Source: Novosphingobium jiangmenense (GTDB taxonomy: Bacteria; Pseudomonadota; Alphaproteobacteria; Sphingomonadales; Sphingomonadaceae). From it: 64,000 nt of DNA. Position numbers and translations under genes: made by a program. The stretch covers positions 1-64,000 of the forward strand of contig NZ_JADQDC010000010.1 in assembly GCF_015694345.1 (NCBI RefSeq). Reading direction: 5' to 3'. The notes under the pieces are model-generated. The model saw only the letters and a program-made list of their open reading frames with translations. It had not been told where the DNA came from and did no database searches. This document shows, piece after piece, positions 24,683 to 35,891 of the stretch; positions within the stretch are counted from its first letter, which is position 1, and each line of letters begins with the position of its first letter.

Positions 24683-26083
24683 ATGCAGGCCCTTCCCCTC
24701 TTCCGCCGTCTCCGTACCAGCGAAAGCTTCGTTCTGGTAGCTTGGCTTTGTGTTGTTTTTGCGCTTGGTGGCGCCTCTCGGGGCGATGAGCCCGCGCAGC
24801 ACGTACTCCGCTTAATTGCCGTGACTTTGTGCTCCGTCTTGGCTTGGCGGCGACGCGATAAAGCCAGTTGTTTTCCAATTTGGATCAGTCGGACTTTGGC
24901 GGGGCTCGCTCTCTGGACCTTTCTCCAAATCATTCCACTTCCGCCGAAGGTTTGGCTGACCCTGCCAGGGCGGCAATCTCTTGTCCCGCCTCTTGCGGAG
25001 TTCCGGGATATCTGGAGACCGATGAGTTTGGCGCCGTTGGCCACGTTCAATGCTCTTCTGGCCTTATCTATACCCGTTGCCACAATAAGCGCATGTCAGA
25101 CTGTCTCCTTCCGACGCATCCCCGATGTTGTGTTTACGATAGTTGTTTTGGGCTGTGTTAGTTGCATCCTCGCTGCTCTTCAGGCGTCTGGTCTCATCAT
25201 CCATTCGCAATTTGACACAGTGTCCGAGCTTAGTGCCATTGGCCTGTTTGCCAACCGTAATCACCAAGCCTTGCTGCAGGCCTGCTTGCTACCTTTCCTA
25301 GGATGGCTGGGTGCAAGGTTTTTGCAAGGTCCCAGCCGTTCGATCCTGCGTTTTGTGACTGTAGCGAGTGCCGCTCTGTCTATCCTGGCTCTCTCAGCCA
25401 TAACGGGTTCGCGCTTCGGGCTCTTCCTGTGCTGTGGTGGTGCGATTTTGGCTGTTCTCATCGCGATCCGCGAAAGTCGCCAACGGGTGTCTGCACTAGC
25501 CAGGGCATGCTTCTGCGCGGGAACAGTGGTCTTCCTTCTGTTCTCGTGGACTGCGGTTCGGCATTTGCCAAGGGCGGAATCAATTGTACGCCTGATTTCG
25601 CTCGATGCCGACCAGGATCTCAGATGGGCCGTACTGCCCACCACCACAACCCTAATCGGGAAATACTGGCCGATAGGGGCTGGTGTGGGAAGCTATGCAT
25701 CAGTGTACCGAGTGAGCGAGCCACTCGCTACACTGGGTCCTTCCTACGTAAACCACGCACACAATGATTTGCTCGAGAGCTTAGTCGAGGGGGGCATGAT
25801 CTCTGGAGCACTGCTCACTTCAACACTGGGCTGGATATTGTTCCGCGCTTTCGGAACATCGCGACGCGGAATAGATGCAGCTAACGCCGGGCCAATTCGC
25901 TTGGCGGCCGTGTTCCTGCTCTTGGTGTGCGTTGCCAGTCTAGTCGACTATCCAATGCGAACGCCAATTTTCCAAGCGTTGTCGGTCATAGCCGTTTGGA
26001 TTCTTGGCGCACCTTCAGGTTCCAGAGATCTCGAGTACAATCAGCCGCTCGATAATGGGGCTGCAGGGTCTGTGCGCAAATGA
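24683..26083 (+). CDS. O-antigen ligase family membrane protein
   Basis: This 466-aa polytopic inner-membrane protein has around ten hydrophobic segments. The Wzy_C/O-antigen-ligase region is visible as ITGSRFGLFLCCGGAILAVL (Arg-containing) followed by a periplasmic loop ending in YVNHAHNDLLESLVEGG. The His-x-His-Asn-Asp motif there is typical of the exopolysaccharide/O-antigen ligase family. It could be a ligase or a second polymerase; the other candidate is at 3333-4616. It is the last gene of the rightward polysaccharide group. Confidence 0.82.
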   Translation: MQALPLFRRLRTSESFVLVAWLCVVFALGGASRGDEPAQHVLRLIAVTLCSVLAWRRRDKASCFPIWISRTLAGLALWTFLQIIPLPPKVWLTLPGRQSLVPPLAEFRDIWRPMSLAPLATFNALLALSIPVATISACQTVSFRRIPDVVFTIVVLGCVSCILAALQASGLIIHSQFDTVSELSAIGLFANRNHQALLQACLLPFLGWLGARFLQGPSRSILRFVTVASAALSILALSAITGSRFGLFLCCGGAILAVLIAIRESRQRVSALARACFCAGTVVFLLFSWTAVRHLPRAESIVRLISLDADQDLRWAVLPTTTTLIGKYWPIGAGVGSYASVYRVSEPLATLGPSYVNHAHNDLLESLVEGGMISGALLTSTLGWILFRAFGTSRRGIDAANAGPIRLAAVFLLLVCVASLVDYPMRTPIFQALSVIAVWILGAPSGSRDLEYNQPLDNGAAGSVRK

Positions 26084-26275
26084 TCAATGCAGGCCGGTTT
26101 TCGGTTGGACGATGGCGAACCAACGTTCATCCAATCACCGACGTGCTGGAGGTATCACTTCACGGTGACGTGACCGCCAGCTTTTCCCCGGCTTGGATAA
26201 GATCCAGACCGTTTTGTTGCGCGTGAGCGCAGCGTAAGCAGTGCTTGTCGAGCGGAGCTCTTGAGCGCTTTTCAT

Positions 26276-27129
26276 TCATTTCGGTTCATAGTCGTATGAT
26301 TTGAGGTGATTGGCGCATTCGGCGGGCTGGAAGATGTCTACGAGCCTCCCGATCATATCCCGCAAACCGTCGACCTTTCGCTCGCTCACCTTGCGGAGCA
26401 TGACCTTGAGCCGTGAGAAGGCCTTCTCGAAGGGATTGTCGCTAGAGACGTTGTCCATGATGACAATGTCGCTGTACTGCAGTTCGGGCACCAGGACTTG
26501 CGCCACATAGGCTTCGAACCAGTCACCGGATCATCATCGGCGCGACCATACCGGTCATGCGCAGACCCGGGCCCGGCGTGGTAGTCTTGCGGCGGCCGTG
26601 CGGGAAGCCAATCCGCAAAAGCTCACCCCGGCACAGCGGTCATGGCCGCGCGTCATGTTGGTGGCGGTCCCGGTCGCATTGATGAACACGAAGCGATCGC
26701 GTTCGATGTCGATCGGGGCGTAGAACCAGTGCCGGCTAGCGCCTGGACGTCGGGAGGGTCCCGCTCGATCGCGCGCCCGGTCTTTTTTCTTGCGCGTGAT
26801 CCGTGACGAACAAAGGGCCGATGCAGCGTGCCGATCCCAACGGAGGCGCCGCGCCAAATCTGCCGCGCCTGTACCTCGAGCAAGTCCATGTCTCCATGTT
26901 CAGCGATCAGTCCCTGGATAAATCGGCAATGTGCCTCGATCTTGCCCGAATGCCGATCACCGCCGCGCGGCTTGACTACAGCCCGACCATGATCGAGCGC
27001 GCGTCGCCGTCAACGGATCGCGCTCGACCCGCTGATCCCGACGCGGGCCGCCGCCGCACGGCAACTCAGGCCCACATCAATCGCTGCGACCACCCTGTCA
27101 CGAAGATCATGTGAAAGCGTTCGTGCCAT
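26276..27129 (-). pseudogene. Degenerate IS630-family transposase
   Basis: The N-terminus MARTLSHDLRDRVVAAIDVG with its HTH begins at 27129. The C-terminal piece YSDIVIMDNVSS ... AFSRLKVMLRKVSERKVDGLRDMIGRL ends at 26276. Between them the frame changes several times, with recognisable pieces such as LRMTGMVAPM and WFEAYVAQVLVPEL. The stretch between DNVSS and the AFSRLK segment is about 30 residues shorter than in intact relatives, removing part of the DDE core. The gene is dead. Confidence 0.8.
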
Positions 27130-27158
27130 CCTCGCTGGCCTCCTGCCACCAGCAGGAA

Positions 27159-27165
27159 ATCTGAA
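27159..27165. repeat. IS21 target-site duplication, left copy
   Basis: ATCTGAA, repeated exactly at 29789-29795. The length is within the 4-8 bp range of the IS21 family. Confidence 0.8.
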
Positions 27166-27343
27166 TGTCGCGCGACGATCAGGGTGAGAAAGCGCGACAA
27201 TCAAGATGAGAATCCGGTGTGTCGGGATCGGCGGAGGGCGTAGCCCGTAGCCGGTCCCGACACACCGGAGGCCCTCTTTGCGAGGTGCCTGTGATGGTCG
27301 TGGTGGCCGCTATGTGTTGGGTTTTCCGGGGAGGAGGACCTGA

Positions 27344-29718
<2,375 letters not shown>

Positions 29719-29788
29719 TCGACGCGCCGCGACAATCACATTCTCATCCTGATTGACGCGCAATCCTCATCCAGTTTGTCGCGCTACA

Positions 29789-29795
29789 ATCTGAA
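29789..29795. repeat. IS21 target-site duplication, right copy
   Basis: ATCTGAA, identical to 27159-27165. Confidence 0.8.
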
Positions 29796-29890
29796 TCACA
29801 ACGCAGCCGAAAAGTGTATCCTCACCGAGTCAGGTCGTGTGGAAACCGCTTGTCTTATGACATTCTCGTCCATTTGGGTCATGCTGGATT

Positions 29891-29922
29891 GCCCGGGCCG
29901 GGGTGGCCACCCCGGCCCGGGC
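29891..29922. repeat. Perfect 32-bp GC palindrome upstream of an IS110 remnant
   Basis: The 32 bases from 29891 to 29922 equal their own reverse complement: each half is GCCCGGGCCGGGGTGG or its complement, with the centre at 29906/29907. It lies 135 bp before the IS110 start codon. IS110/IS1111 elements often target palindromes or carry structured non-coding ends, so this could be the target, an end structure, or an unrelated cruciform-prone repeat. Confidence 0.85.
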
Positions 29923-30056
29923 GGAAGGGGACGGATCGCGAAACCGCCGGTCGTTCAGGGACCGGGCTAGAGTAGGATCGCCCCTTTCTTTTCCATCAGG
30001 CCCGAACGGATACCGGGGTTTTTGCCCCGGATGACAAGCATGGGATAGCGGAGAAG

Positions 30057-30999
30057 ATGAGCGACAATCTATCACAGACGATCGGCATCGACATCTCCAA
30101 AGCGAGCCTTGATTGCCACGCCCACCCCGCCGGCGCCGAGCGCCAGTTCGCCAACACCGCCAAGGGTCACAAGGCGTCGATTGCCTGATTGCGACAATGG
30201 CCGGTCGAACGGATTGCCTCTGAGGCAACAGCGACCTACCATCGGGCGCTGGAGGCAGCCTTGGCCGACTGGCCGTGCGTAAAGCTCAACCCGGAACGTG
30301 CTCGGCGCTTCGCCCAGGCGACCGGCACCCGGGCCAAGGCCAATCGTATCGACGCCTTGCTACTGGCCCGCATGGCTGCAACCCTGCAACCGCCGATCAG
30401 GCCAGCACGGTCTGCGCAGCAGGCACAGATGGCCGAACTCATCAATGCACGCGACGGTCTGGTACGCGATCGCACTGCGCTCAAGAACCGCGAGAAAAAC
30501 CTCACCATCGCCTTCCTTAAGCGCCAGTGCCGGCAGCGGCTTGAACAGATCGATCGGCATATCGAAGCCCTCGACGCCGAGATCGCCAACCTGATCGCCA
30601 CCGATGCCGCACTTGCCCGCCGGCACCGCATCCTGACCAGAATCGCTGGCGTGGGAACGCTGACCGCCAACCAACTCATCGCCACCATGCCCGAACTCGG
30701 CAGCCTCGATAACAAGCAGGCCGCATCCCTCGCCGGCCTCGCCCCCGTCGCGCGGCAGTCCGGCCAGTGGAAAGGCAAGAGCTTCATTCGCGGCGGACGC
30801 GCCAAACGTCCACCATGCGCTCTACATGCCGGCCCTTGTTGCCGCCCGGTTCAACCCTGATCTCAAGGCCAAGTATCAGAAGCTCATCGACGCTGGAAAG
30901 CCCGCCAAAATCGCCATCACCGCCGTCATGCGTAAGCTCGTCGTCACTGCAAACGCTCTGCTCAAGGCAGATCGCTGCTGGTCGCAATATCCGGCTTGA
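30057..30999 (+). pseudogene. Inactivated IS110-family transposase
   Basis: The frame opens at ATG 30057 (MSDNLSQTIGIDISKASLDCH, the DEDD first-Asp segment) and meets a TGA at 30186-30188, where the family has Trp. It then reads on as an IS110 protein (ALLLARMAATL, RIAGVGTLTANQLIATMPELG) until an apparent 1-bp insertion near 30800. In the shifted frame it continues NVHHALYMPALVAARFN and ends at 30999. Two independent lesions make it inactive. The non-coding DNA at 29796-30056 may be its 5' end. Confidence 0.85.
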
Positions 31000-31041
31000 T
31001 CATCACGGATACTCTAGTGCGTAGCGTAGCGGAGGGGGCCA

Positions 31042-31470
31042 TTACTTGGGCAACTCGGTGGGGAAGGCTGCGGGGTCTCGCAGCCAATGGCTTAGTGCGG
31101 TCACTCGTGTTGTAGTCGTCCACTCACGCCGCGATCTGGACGCGGGCATGGTCCATGCTGAGGAGAATGGGGTCTCGTCAAGCAGTTCGTCGCGCATGCG
31201 GTCATGGAAGCTCTCCAAAAAACCGTTCTGCATCGACTTACCCGGCGCAATGTAACCATGCCACCTAAGCCTTCCGACACCAAGCCAGCGCGGCCTTGGA
31301 AGTGAGTCACGTGCCATTATCGCTGACGATCATACCGCGCTTGCCACGTTCGGCAAGCAGGTCGGTCAGTTGCCGCACGAGACTGCGCCTTGAGATCGAG
31401 GCCCCCGGTACGACCCGCGTACACTTGCAGGTCAAGTCAGCAACAATGTTCTGCATCTGCCCGCGCTACC
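31042..31470 (-). pseudogene. IS3-family transposase OrfB fragment
   Basis: On the minus strand the pieces [29 protein letters not shown] and then [19 protein letters not shown] are the second Asp and the Glu segments of an IS3 DDE core. The N-terminal half of orfB and all of orfA are absent, and there is a frame break between the pieces. It is a decayed fragment. Confidence 0.8.
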
Positions 31471-31519
31471 GACGGGTCGGACTCTACCGTGCTTTGGGGA
31501 AATCAGTGGAGCACGTCCA

Positions 31520-31665
31520 TGTAGGCCGACCCCCATGTAACTCAAAATAAGAAATTAAAATAACATAAACCACAAATATACATTATGTATTTATGCAGAA
31601 TCATAAAATTAATATGGATCAATTGGGACGAACATTTAATGCTCGTATCCTTAGAGATTATCTAT
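31520..31665. other. AT-rich stretch at the IS3-remnant / regulator junction
   Basis: These roughly 150 bp are strikingly AT-rich against a GC-rich window, with runs such as TTAAAATAACATAAACC and a near-palindrome ATACATTATGTAT. I see no gene. It lies downstream of the minus-strand regulator and may be foreign DNA or a recombination junction. Confidence 0.5.
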
Positions 31666-32427
31666 CTATACAGTTTTCTTTTCTATGAAATATCCAAACC
31701 CGGACCGGCTCCTGATGTCGAGGAGCCGCGCCACTTTCTTTCGGAGGATGGAGACTGCAACACGCAAGGCGTTCATTTTCGCTACGCCCCTGCCCCCACC
31801 GACCACATCTAGCAAGTCGTCATAGCTGATGCCCACAGGAGAGTGGCTTATGAGTGCCTGCAACATGAGGGTTTCACGATATGTCAGCTTAATCGCAGAA
31901 AGCGCGTCGGCGTGCGATGGGCCGCAAGCTCGCTCATGTTTGAGTGAAACGGCCTTTCGTATCTGCATCCGCCTTGTGTGAGCTCTCACTCGAGCTGCAG
32001 CTTCCTTCTTGGCACACTGTCGAGTAATGACATCGTCCGCCCCGGCCATCAGCAGAGCTGCCCGCTCGCCTCCTCCCCCAGTACAGTAGAGACAGATGAT
32101 CGCTTTGCTTGGAAGCACCGATCGGATTTCCCTTACGAGGCGTACCATCCGCGTGAGGTCTTCGCCGTGGAGAATGTAGATATCAGTTAGCCTCGATGAC
32201 TGAAGGAGATAGGACCAGTCGCCATACCGATACCGGTAGATGTCCGTGGTTGAGAGCCAGCTCAAGAGCCAGTCAAGCCGTTCCGCATACCCCTCATTCC
32301 CCAATCCCACAATGCGAACATGCAGTTCGTCCAAGTTCAATGGAGCACCAAATTGGCTTTCACTCCAACGACGGGCGGCATGCCCCAACGTTGCATCGAC
32401 GTCCCCTTGATCGACCAGCGACACCAC
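31666..32427 (-). CDS. Atypical OmpR-type response regulator
   Basis: This 253-aa protein starts at GTG 32427, with AAGGGGA about 10 nt upstream. Residues about 36-150 look like a receiver domain, but the position of the phosphorylated Asp is occupied by a non-acidic residue in TDIYILHGED, and the conserved Lys appears as Arg (DDVITRQCAKKEAAARVRAH). The C-terminal winged-helix domain (LTYRETLMLQALISHSP ... LRVAVSILRKKVARLL ... SRSGFGYFIE) is OmpR/PhoB-like. It therefore probably binds DNA without classical phosphorylation. No kinase gene is nearby; the targets could be the polysaccharide genes. Confidence 0.65.
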   Translation of the reverse strand: MVSLVDQGDVDATLGHAARRWSESQFGAPLNLDELHVRIVGLGNEGYAERLDWLLSWLSTTDIYRYRYGDWSYLLQSSRLTDIYILHGEDLTRMVRLVREIRSVLPSKAIICLYCTGGGGERAALLMAGADDVITRQCAKKEAAARVRAHTRRMQIRKAVSLKHERACGPSHADALSAIKLTYRETLMLQALISHSPVGISYDDLLDVVGGGRGVAKMNALRVAVSILRKKVARLLDIRSRSGFGYFIEKKTV

Positions 32428-33319
32428 CTGCGGACTCCCCTTTCAGATCAGGGTGAATCAGAGATCAGCCATGCAGCTTCGACAATTCGCCGTGTCGCAA
32501 CTCTGCTTGCATTCAGAGTCTACTATCGCTCCTGAATTCAGCCTTCCGCGCGTCCCGAGTTAGCGCACTGCGCGTTCGGACCGAATGACGTGCCAATTTT
32601 CCCTCTGGAGAGCCGCCCATTGCATTTAGGATTAGAGCGGTGGACTGTTGGATTATGCAATGGAAGGCAAGTCGGATTCGAAGAGCAGGATGCGCCGAGA
32701 CCTCGGTCCGTGCCGCACTGTCAAGCAATACTGCCGGACAGACTTTGTCAGAGAAGGGTCTTAATAGAACCTTTTTTGCTTGAGTGCTTGCACATCCCAA
32801 GCGATTGTGGGATTGCAAAGTCGAGGTAGCACTGTGGGACCAGCCGCGGTGTCGGGCGATTTGTCACGCCGTGCCAGGCTATTGCGGCCTGCGTCTGCAG
32901 TGTTGCCTCGTCAGTTTTTTACACTCCGGAGGGGCGGCGCGGCCGTCTCACTGTTTGTGAGCAGCCGCCTGAATTTGAAGGGCTTGCGCCCCATCCGAGG
33001 TGATCCCATACAGTCCGATTTGTTACCCTTCCCGAAGTAGGGACGAGAAGATGCTATCTTCTATTTTCCGCAGTAACCCACGGGAAAGTTCCGTCAGACG
33101 TTGAAATATGTGGCAAAGCATGTACCGGTATGTTCTTGTCGGATTTACAGCGCGTCAGGAAGCGCAGCGGCACTGCATATGCCTTAAACCGGGCTGAGAA
33201 TTCGCGCCGGCGCGGATCGAAATGCCTGCTGACATCCGTGAGTGGCGGTAGGATCGTTCATTCGGCCAGGCGCAACGACGCATGCTTAGCTCAATGCGGA
33301 ACTGTTAAGACGAGTATAT
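32428..33319. other. Gene-poor 0.9-kb stretch
   Basis: Only short ORFs without recognisable features are present on either strand. It lies between the regulator and an IS3 fragment and marks the boundary between the polysaccharide/IS region and the conjugation region. No tRNA, attachment site or clear repeat was found. Confidence 0.4.
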
Positions 33320-33555
33320 GGCTTACACGAATGGTAACGCCATCTTTGGCGACAGCATCGCCAACCGCCGCTTCAAGGAACAGAGCGAGTTCCGGCTACG
33401 CCCCGCCGATGCGAAACCTCCGCGGCCGGATACCCTCGCCGGATAATCTGGGCCACCGCGTCACGCTTACACTCAACGCTGGGAAAAGCCTTCCCCATCG
33501 CCCCCGTCTGCTCCTCAAAATCCAGGATAAAGGGCGTTCGGAATCTAGCGGCCAC
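33320..33555 (-). pseudogene. IS3-family OrfA fragment
   Basis: The minus-strand frame from 33555 contains ECKRDAVAQIIRRGYPAAEVSHRRGV, the conserved IS3 orfA HTH. It then shifts frame and continues NSLCSLKRRLAMLSPK, equivalent to the usual SLYSWKRRLA. No orfB follows. A decayed remnant. Confidence 0.6.
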
Positions 33556-33563
33556 TCACGCGA

Positions 33564-33791
33564 TCAGTCTGGCGTTTGCGATACAGCGCGGATCCACTCA
33601 TCAATCTCGGCCTCAACCCAGACTGCGCATTTGGGACCAAGCGACCGCGACTTGGGAAATCGTCCGTCACTCATCCGCTGGTAAATCGCGGATCGCCGCA
33701 AGCCAACACGCACCATGACTTCTGGCAAGCGAAGCAGCCTCGCCGGAGGAGCAGCAGCTCTAACAACATCTGTTTGATTTGGTTCGCTCAT
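33564..33791 (-). CDS. AlpA-family transcriptional regulator
   Basis: This small MerR-like excisionase/AlpA protein is about 75 aa from the ATG at 33791 (a TTG at 33809 is an alternative). The domain LLRLPEVMVRVGLRRSAIYQRMSDGRFPKSRSLGPKCAVWVEAEIDEWI is a full AlpA winged-helix. AlpA proteins act as activators or excision factors on mobile elements. It is 45 bp downstream of the HTH protein gene on the same strand and may share its promoter, upstream of the divergent tra operon. Confidence 0.85.
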   Translation of the reverse strand: MSEPNQTDVVRAAAPPARLLRLPEVMVRVGLRRSAIYQRMSDGRFPKSRSLGPKCAVWVEAEIDEWIRAVSQTPD

Positions 33792-33836
33792 TTCCTGTCT
33801 CTTTTGCAAGGTTCGGTCCCCTCCGAACTCAAGGAC

Positions 33837-34298
33837 TTACCGGGACAGCGACATCGCAATGTCGCTACCCACAAAATCATCGATGTGCTTGGCAAGCATC
33901 CTCGCAACGAGCTGCGAGGTGCCGCTAGCCCACCTTGGCCGCAGGTCTTCAACCCGCCGCCCCAGGGTCCGATGCAGATGGATTGGAAGACTTGTGAAAA
34001 ATTCCTCGAGAAACTCCCCCATCTCGCCATGCATCCACTCGCATGCGAGGTCCTCGTGCCCGGCGAGAGCGAGAATCATGGTCGCGCGAGGGGGCGCGCC
34101 ACAAGCAGCGAGCACACGCGCTGCTTCATCAAGCCCGATAGATCGTTCTCCGCGCGCGACGCGAAGCAGGGTCTCGCGGTGCATGCCGCTTTCAGTGGCA
34201 ATTCTGTGGCGGGGCTTGCCAGCGACTTCAATTGCATGGGCAAGGACATGAGCCAGACTGTCATTGGCCTTCCTGGCGACGGTAGTTGGGAGGTGCAT
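33837..34298 (-). CDS. HTH DNA-binding protein, function unknown
   Basis: This 153-aa protein has a very good ribosome-binding site (AAGGAGA about 6 nt before the ATG at 34298). Residues about 17-70 (LAHAIEVAGKPRHRIATESGMHRETLLRVARGERSIGLDEAARVLAACG) form an XRE-like helix-turn-helix. The C-terminal part has no recognised domain. The upstream region carries a LexA-like box and a TCCTA/TAGGA palindrome. Its position, divergent from traA, suggests it regulates transfer. Confidence 0.7.
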   Translation of the reverse strand: MHLPTTVARKANDSLAHVLAHAIEVAGKPRHRIATESGMHRETLLRVARGERSIGLDEAARVLAACGAPPRATMILALAGHEDLACEWMHGEMGEFLEEFFTSLPIHLHRTLGRRVEDLRPRWASGTSQLVARMLAKHIDDFVGSDIAMSLSR

Positions 34299-34350
34299 TG
34301 TAGTCTCCTTTCTCTTGCACTTGTGCGAATCGCAGACATATCGCGAAGCA

Positions 34351-34362
34351 TCCTACGTAGGA
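34351..34362. promoter_or_regulatory. Perfect 12-bp palindrome, candidate operator
   Basis: TCCTACGTAGGA equals its own reverse complement. It lies about 50 bp upstream of the HTH gene start and close to the LexA-like box at 34372. Similar TCCTA/TAGGA arms occur in front of the S24 repressor gene (56930-56967). Confidence 0.5.
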
Positions 34363-34371
34363 AAATAAAAA

Positions 34372-34386
34372 GAACATAAATGGAAC
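34372..34386 (-). promoter_or_regulatory. LexA-like box (GTTC-N7-GTTC)
   Basis: On the minus strand the site reads GTTCCATTTATGTTC, the direct-repeat LexA operator known in Alphaproteobacteria. It is 74 bp upstream of the HTH gene and about 260 bp upstream of traA, in a locally AT-rich promoter-like stretch (350 bp, 34299-34648). No other gene was seen in that stretch. Confidence 0.55.
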
Positions 34387-34648
34387 ATCTCGTTTAGCAG
34401 CGAATCAGTTCCTCTAGCCGAGTCGTCGCCGAATCCCGGCTGCGGTGAGGGTTCTTACCGGCACAAAAGACTGACTTTACGTCCTTATCGTCGATTTCAT
34501 GCGCTGGGCTGGAAAAGATGCGTCCGCATCCTTCCACCTCCAGAAGGTATTGCCGCTGAAAACTTTCCTACGACCGTTTCCTAGATGCATGTGGAACACA
34601 CACAGCGAACGCAAGAACGCTGTGACCACCCTCCAATCGGAGCTTCAC

Positions 34649-34993
34649 ATGCAGTCTCTCACCCTCCCCCGGCGCGCCAGCGTCAAGGGTCTCGGCCCAA
34701 AGATACTCGGCAGTGCCCTCAACATTGCCATCCCGGTCGCAATCGCGGCGCTTGCAGCTAGCGCGGCCTACGCCGGTACCGATGCAACCTTCACCCCTGC
34801 CCTCACCAAGTTCACCAACTTCCTGCAGGGCTCGGGCGGCAAAATCATCACGGTCCTCAGCCTCGCCAGCGGCCTGATCGGTTTGGCATCCGGCCGCTTT
34901 TCGCTCGGTCAGGTCGCCGTACCGGTGGGCGTCGGCATCGGCGTCGGCACGGGCGTCCCGATCGTCACTTCGGTGATCACCGCGGTCATCTGA
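34649..34993 (+). CDS. F-type pilin precursor TraA
   Basis: This 114-aa prepilin starts at the ATG at 34649, which has GGAG 6 nt upstream. A long leader with a hydrophobic core (LNIAIPVAIAALAAS) ends at AYA (residues 40-42), leaving a mature protein of about 72 aa, close to the 70 aa of F pilin. The mature part has two hydrophobic helices separated by a Lys/Arg-containing turn (IITVLSLASGLIGLASGRFSLGQVAVPVGVGIG). It is the major subunit of the conjugative pilus. It is the first gene of the tra operon, just ahead of traL. Confidence 0.8.
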   Translation: MQSLTLPRRASVKGLGPKILGSALNIAIPVAIAALAASAAYAGTDATFTPALTKFTNFLQGSGGKIITVLSLASGLIGLASGRFSLGQVAVPVGVGIGVGTGVPIVTSVITAVI

Positions 34994-35019
34994 GCGCGGC
35001 AGCGGAAGGCGGCGTTGCC

Positions 35020-35307
35020 ATGTCAGACCCATACATCATTCCCCGGCGGCTCAATGACCCGGAGCTTATCGGCTTCTGGACCATCGACGAGTTCGCGGGA
35101 ATGCTGGTCCCCTTCACCTGGGGGATCCTCACCCAGCATATCTTTATCGGCATCATCGTCGCCTTCGGCGCCTGGTTCGCATTGCGAAAGGCAAAAGCAG
35201 GACGCGCCAGCTCCTGGGTAGCCCACGCCGCATACTGGTATCTGCCTGCAGGATTTCTGGGCCTCAAGGCAACGCCGCCTTCCCACTGCCGACTACTCGC
35301 CGGTTGA
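35020..35307 (+). CDS. Conjugal transfer protein TraL
   Basis: This 95-aa inner-membrane protein of the F-type secretion system, related to VirB3, helps pilus assembly. It begins YIIPRRLNDPELIGFWTIDEF, the conserved TraL N-terminus, followed by two hydrophobic stretches (MLVPFTWGILTQHIFIGIIVAFG and a C-terminal one). It lies 26 bp after traA and directly before traE, the standard F order. Confidence 0.9.
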   Translation: MSDPYIIPRRLNDPELIGFWTIDEFAGMLVPFTWGILTQHIFIGIIVAFGAWFALRKAKAGRASSWVAHAAYWYLPAGFLGLKATPPSHCRLLAG

Positions 35308-35318
35308 GAGGCACTTCC

Positions 35319-35891
35319 ATGTTTTCCGACATATCCCACGAACGGCAGCAATCGCTGCTGCGCCAGCGGAACCTCTTTGCGCTCACCAGCGCCGGCCTTG
35401 GCCTAGCACTGGTCGTCACGGCAAGCCTTGCCGCCACCCGCGACCGCGAAGTGGTGCTGGTTCCGACCGTTCCCAAAGCGCTCACCGTGAGCAGTGCCGG
35501 GGTCGAGGCCGATTATCTCGAGCTCGTCACCCGCGATGCGGCTCTTGTTCTTCTCAATCGCAGTCCGGAAGGCCTCGATTACTGGATGAACGAGATCCTG
35601 AAGCTCGCTGATCCTGCAGGCTATGGCCGACTCAAGGCCGAGCTTGTCCGGATCGTCGAAGAGCAGCGGGGCTCGGACGTCACCCAGGCGTTCGTGATCC
35701 AGTCGATGACCGTCGACCCCAAGGGCCTGACCTCGGATGTGACCGGCACGCTCAATACCTTCGTCGGCGCGCAGGTGATTGCCAGTGACGAACGCCGCTT
35801 CCGCTTCAGCTGGACTTACCGCGGCCTGCGCCTGGCGCTGGCTGGCTTTGCCCAGCTCCCCCCACAGGACAAATCCAAGGAGGCCCAGTGA
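35319..35891 (+). CDS. Conjugal transfer protein TraE
   Basis: This 190-aa bitopic inner-membrane protein is the VirB8-like scaffold component. One N-terminal TM (LFALTSAGLGLALVVTASLA, about residues 19-38) is followed by a periplasmic NTF2-like domain (EADYLELVTRDAALVLLNRSPEGLDYW). I start it at the ATG at 35319; a TTG at 35304 overlaps traL. Its TGA overlaps the traK start. Confidence 0.9.
   Translation: MFSDISHERQQSLLRQRNLFALTSAGLGLALVVTASLAATRDREVVLVPTVPKALTVSSAGVEADYLELVTRDAALVLLNRSPEGLDYWMNEILKLADPAGYGRLKAELVRIVEEQRGSDVTQAFVIQSMTVDPKGLTSDVTGTLNTFVGAQVIASDERRFRFSWTYRGLRLALAGFAQLPPQDKSKEAQ

Noticed and set aside
33130..33684. Plus-strand 184-aa ORF
   Set aside because: It runs antisense to an IS3 orfA remnant and the AlpA gene, and the product shows no feature.
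34299..34648. oriT in the traA upstream region
   Set aside because: The region has an LexA-like box and a palindrome but no recognisable nic site. MobF oriT sequences are too variable to call by eye.
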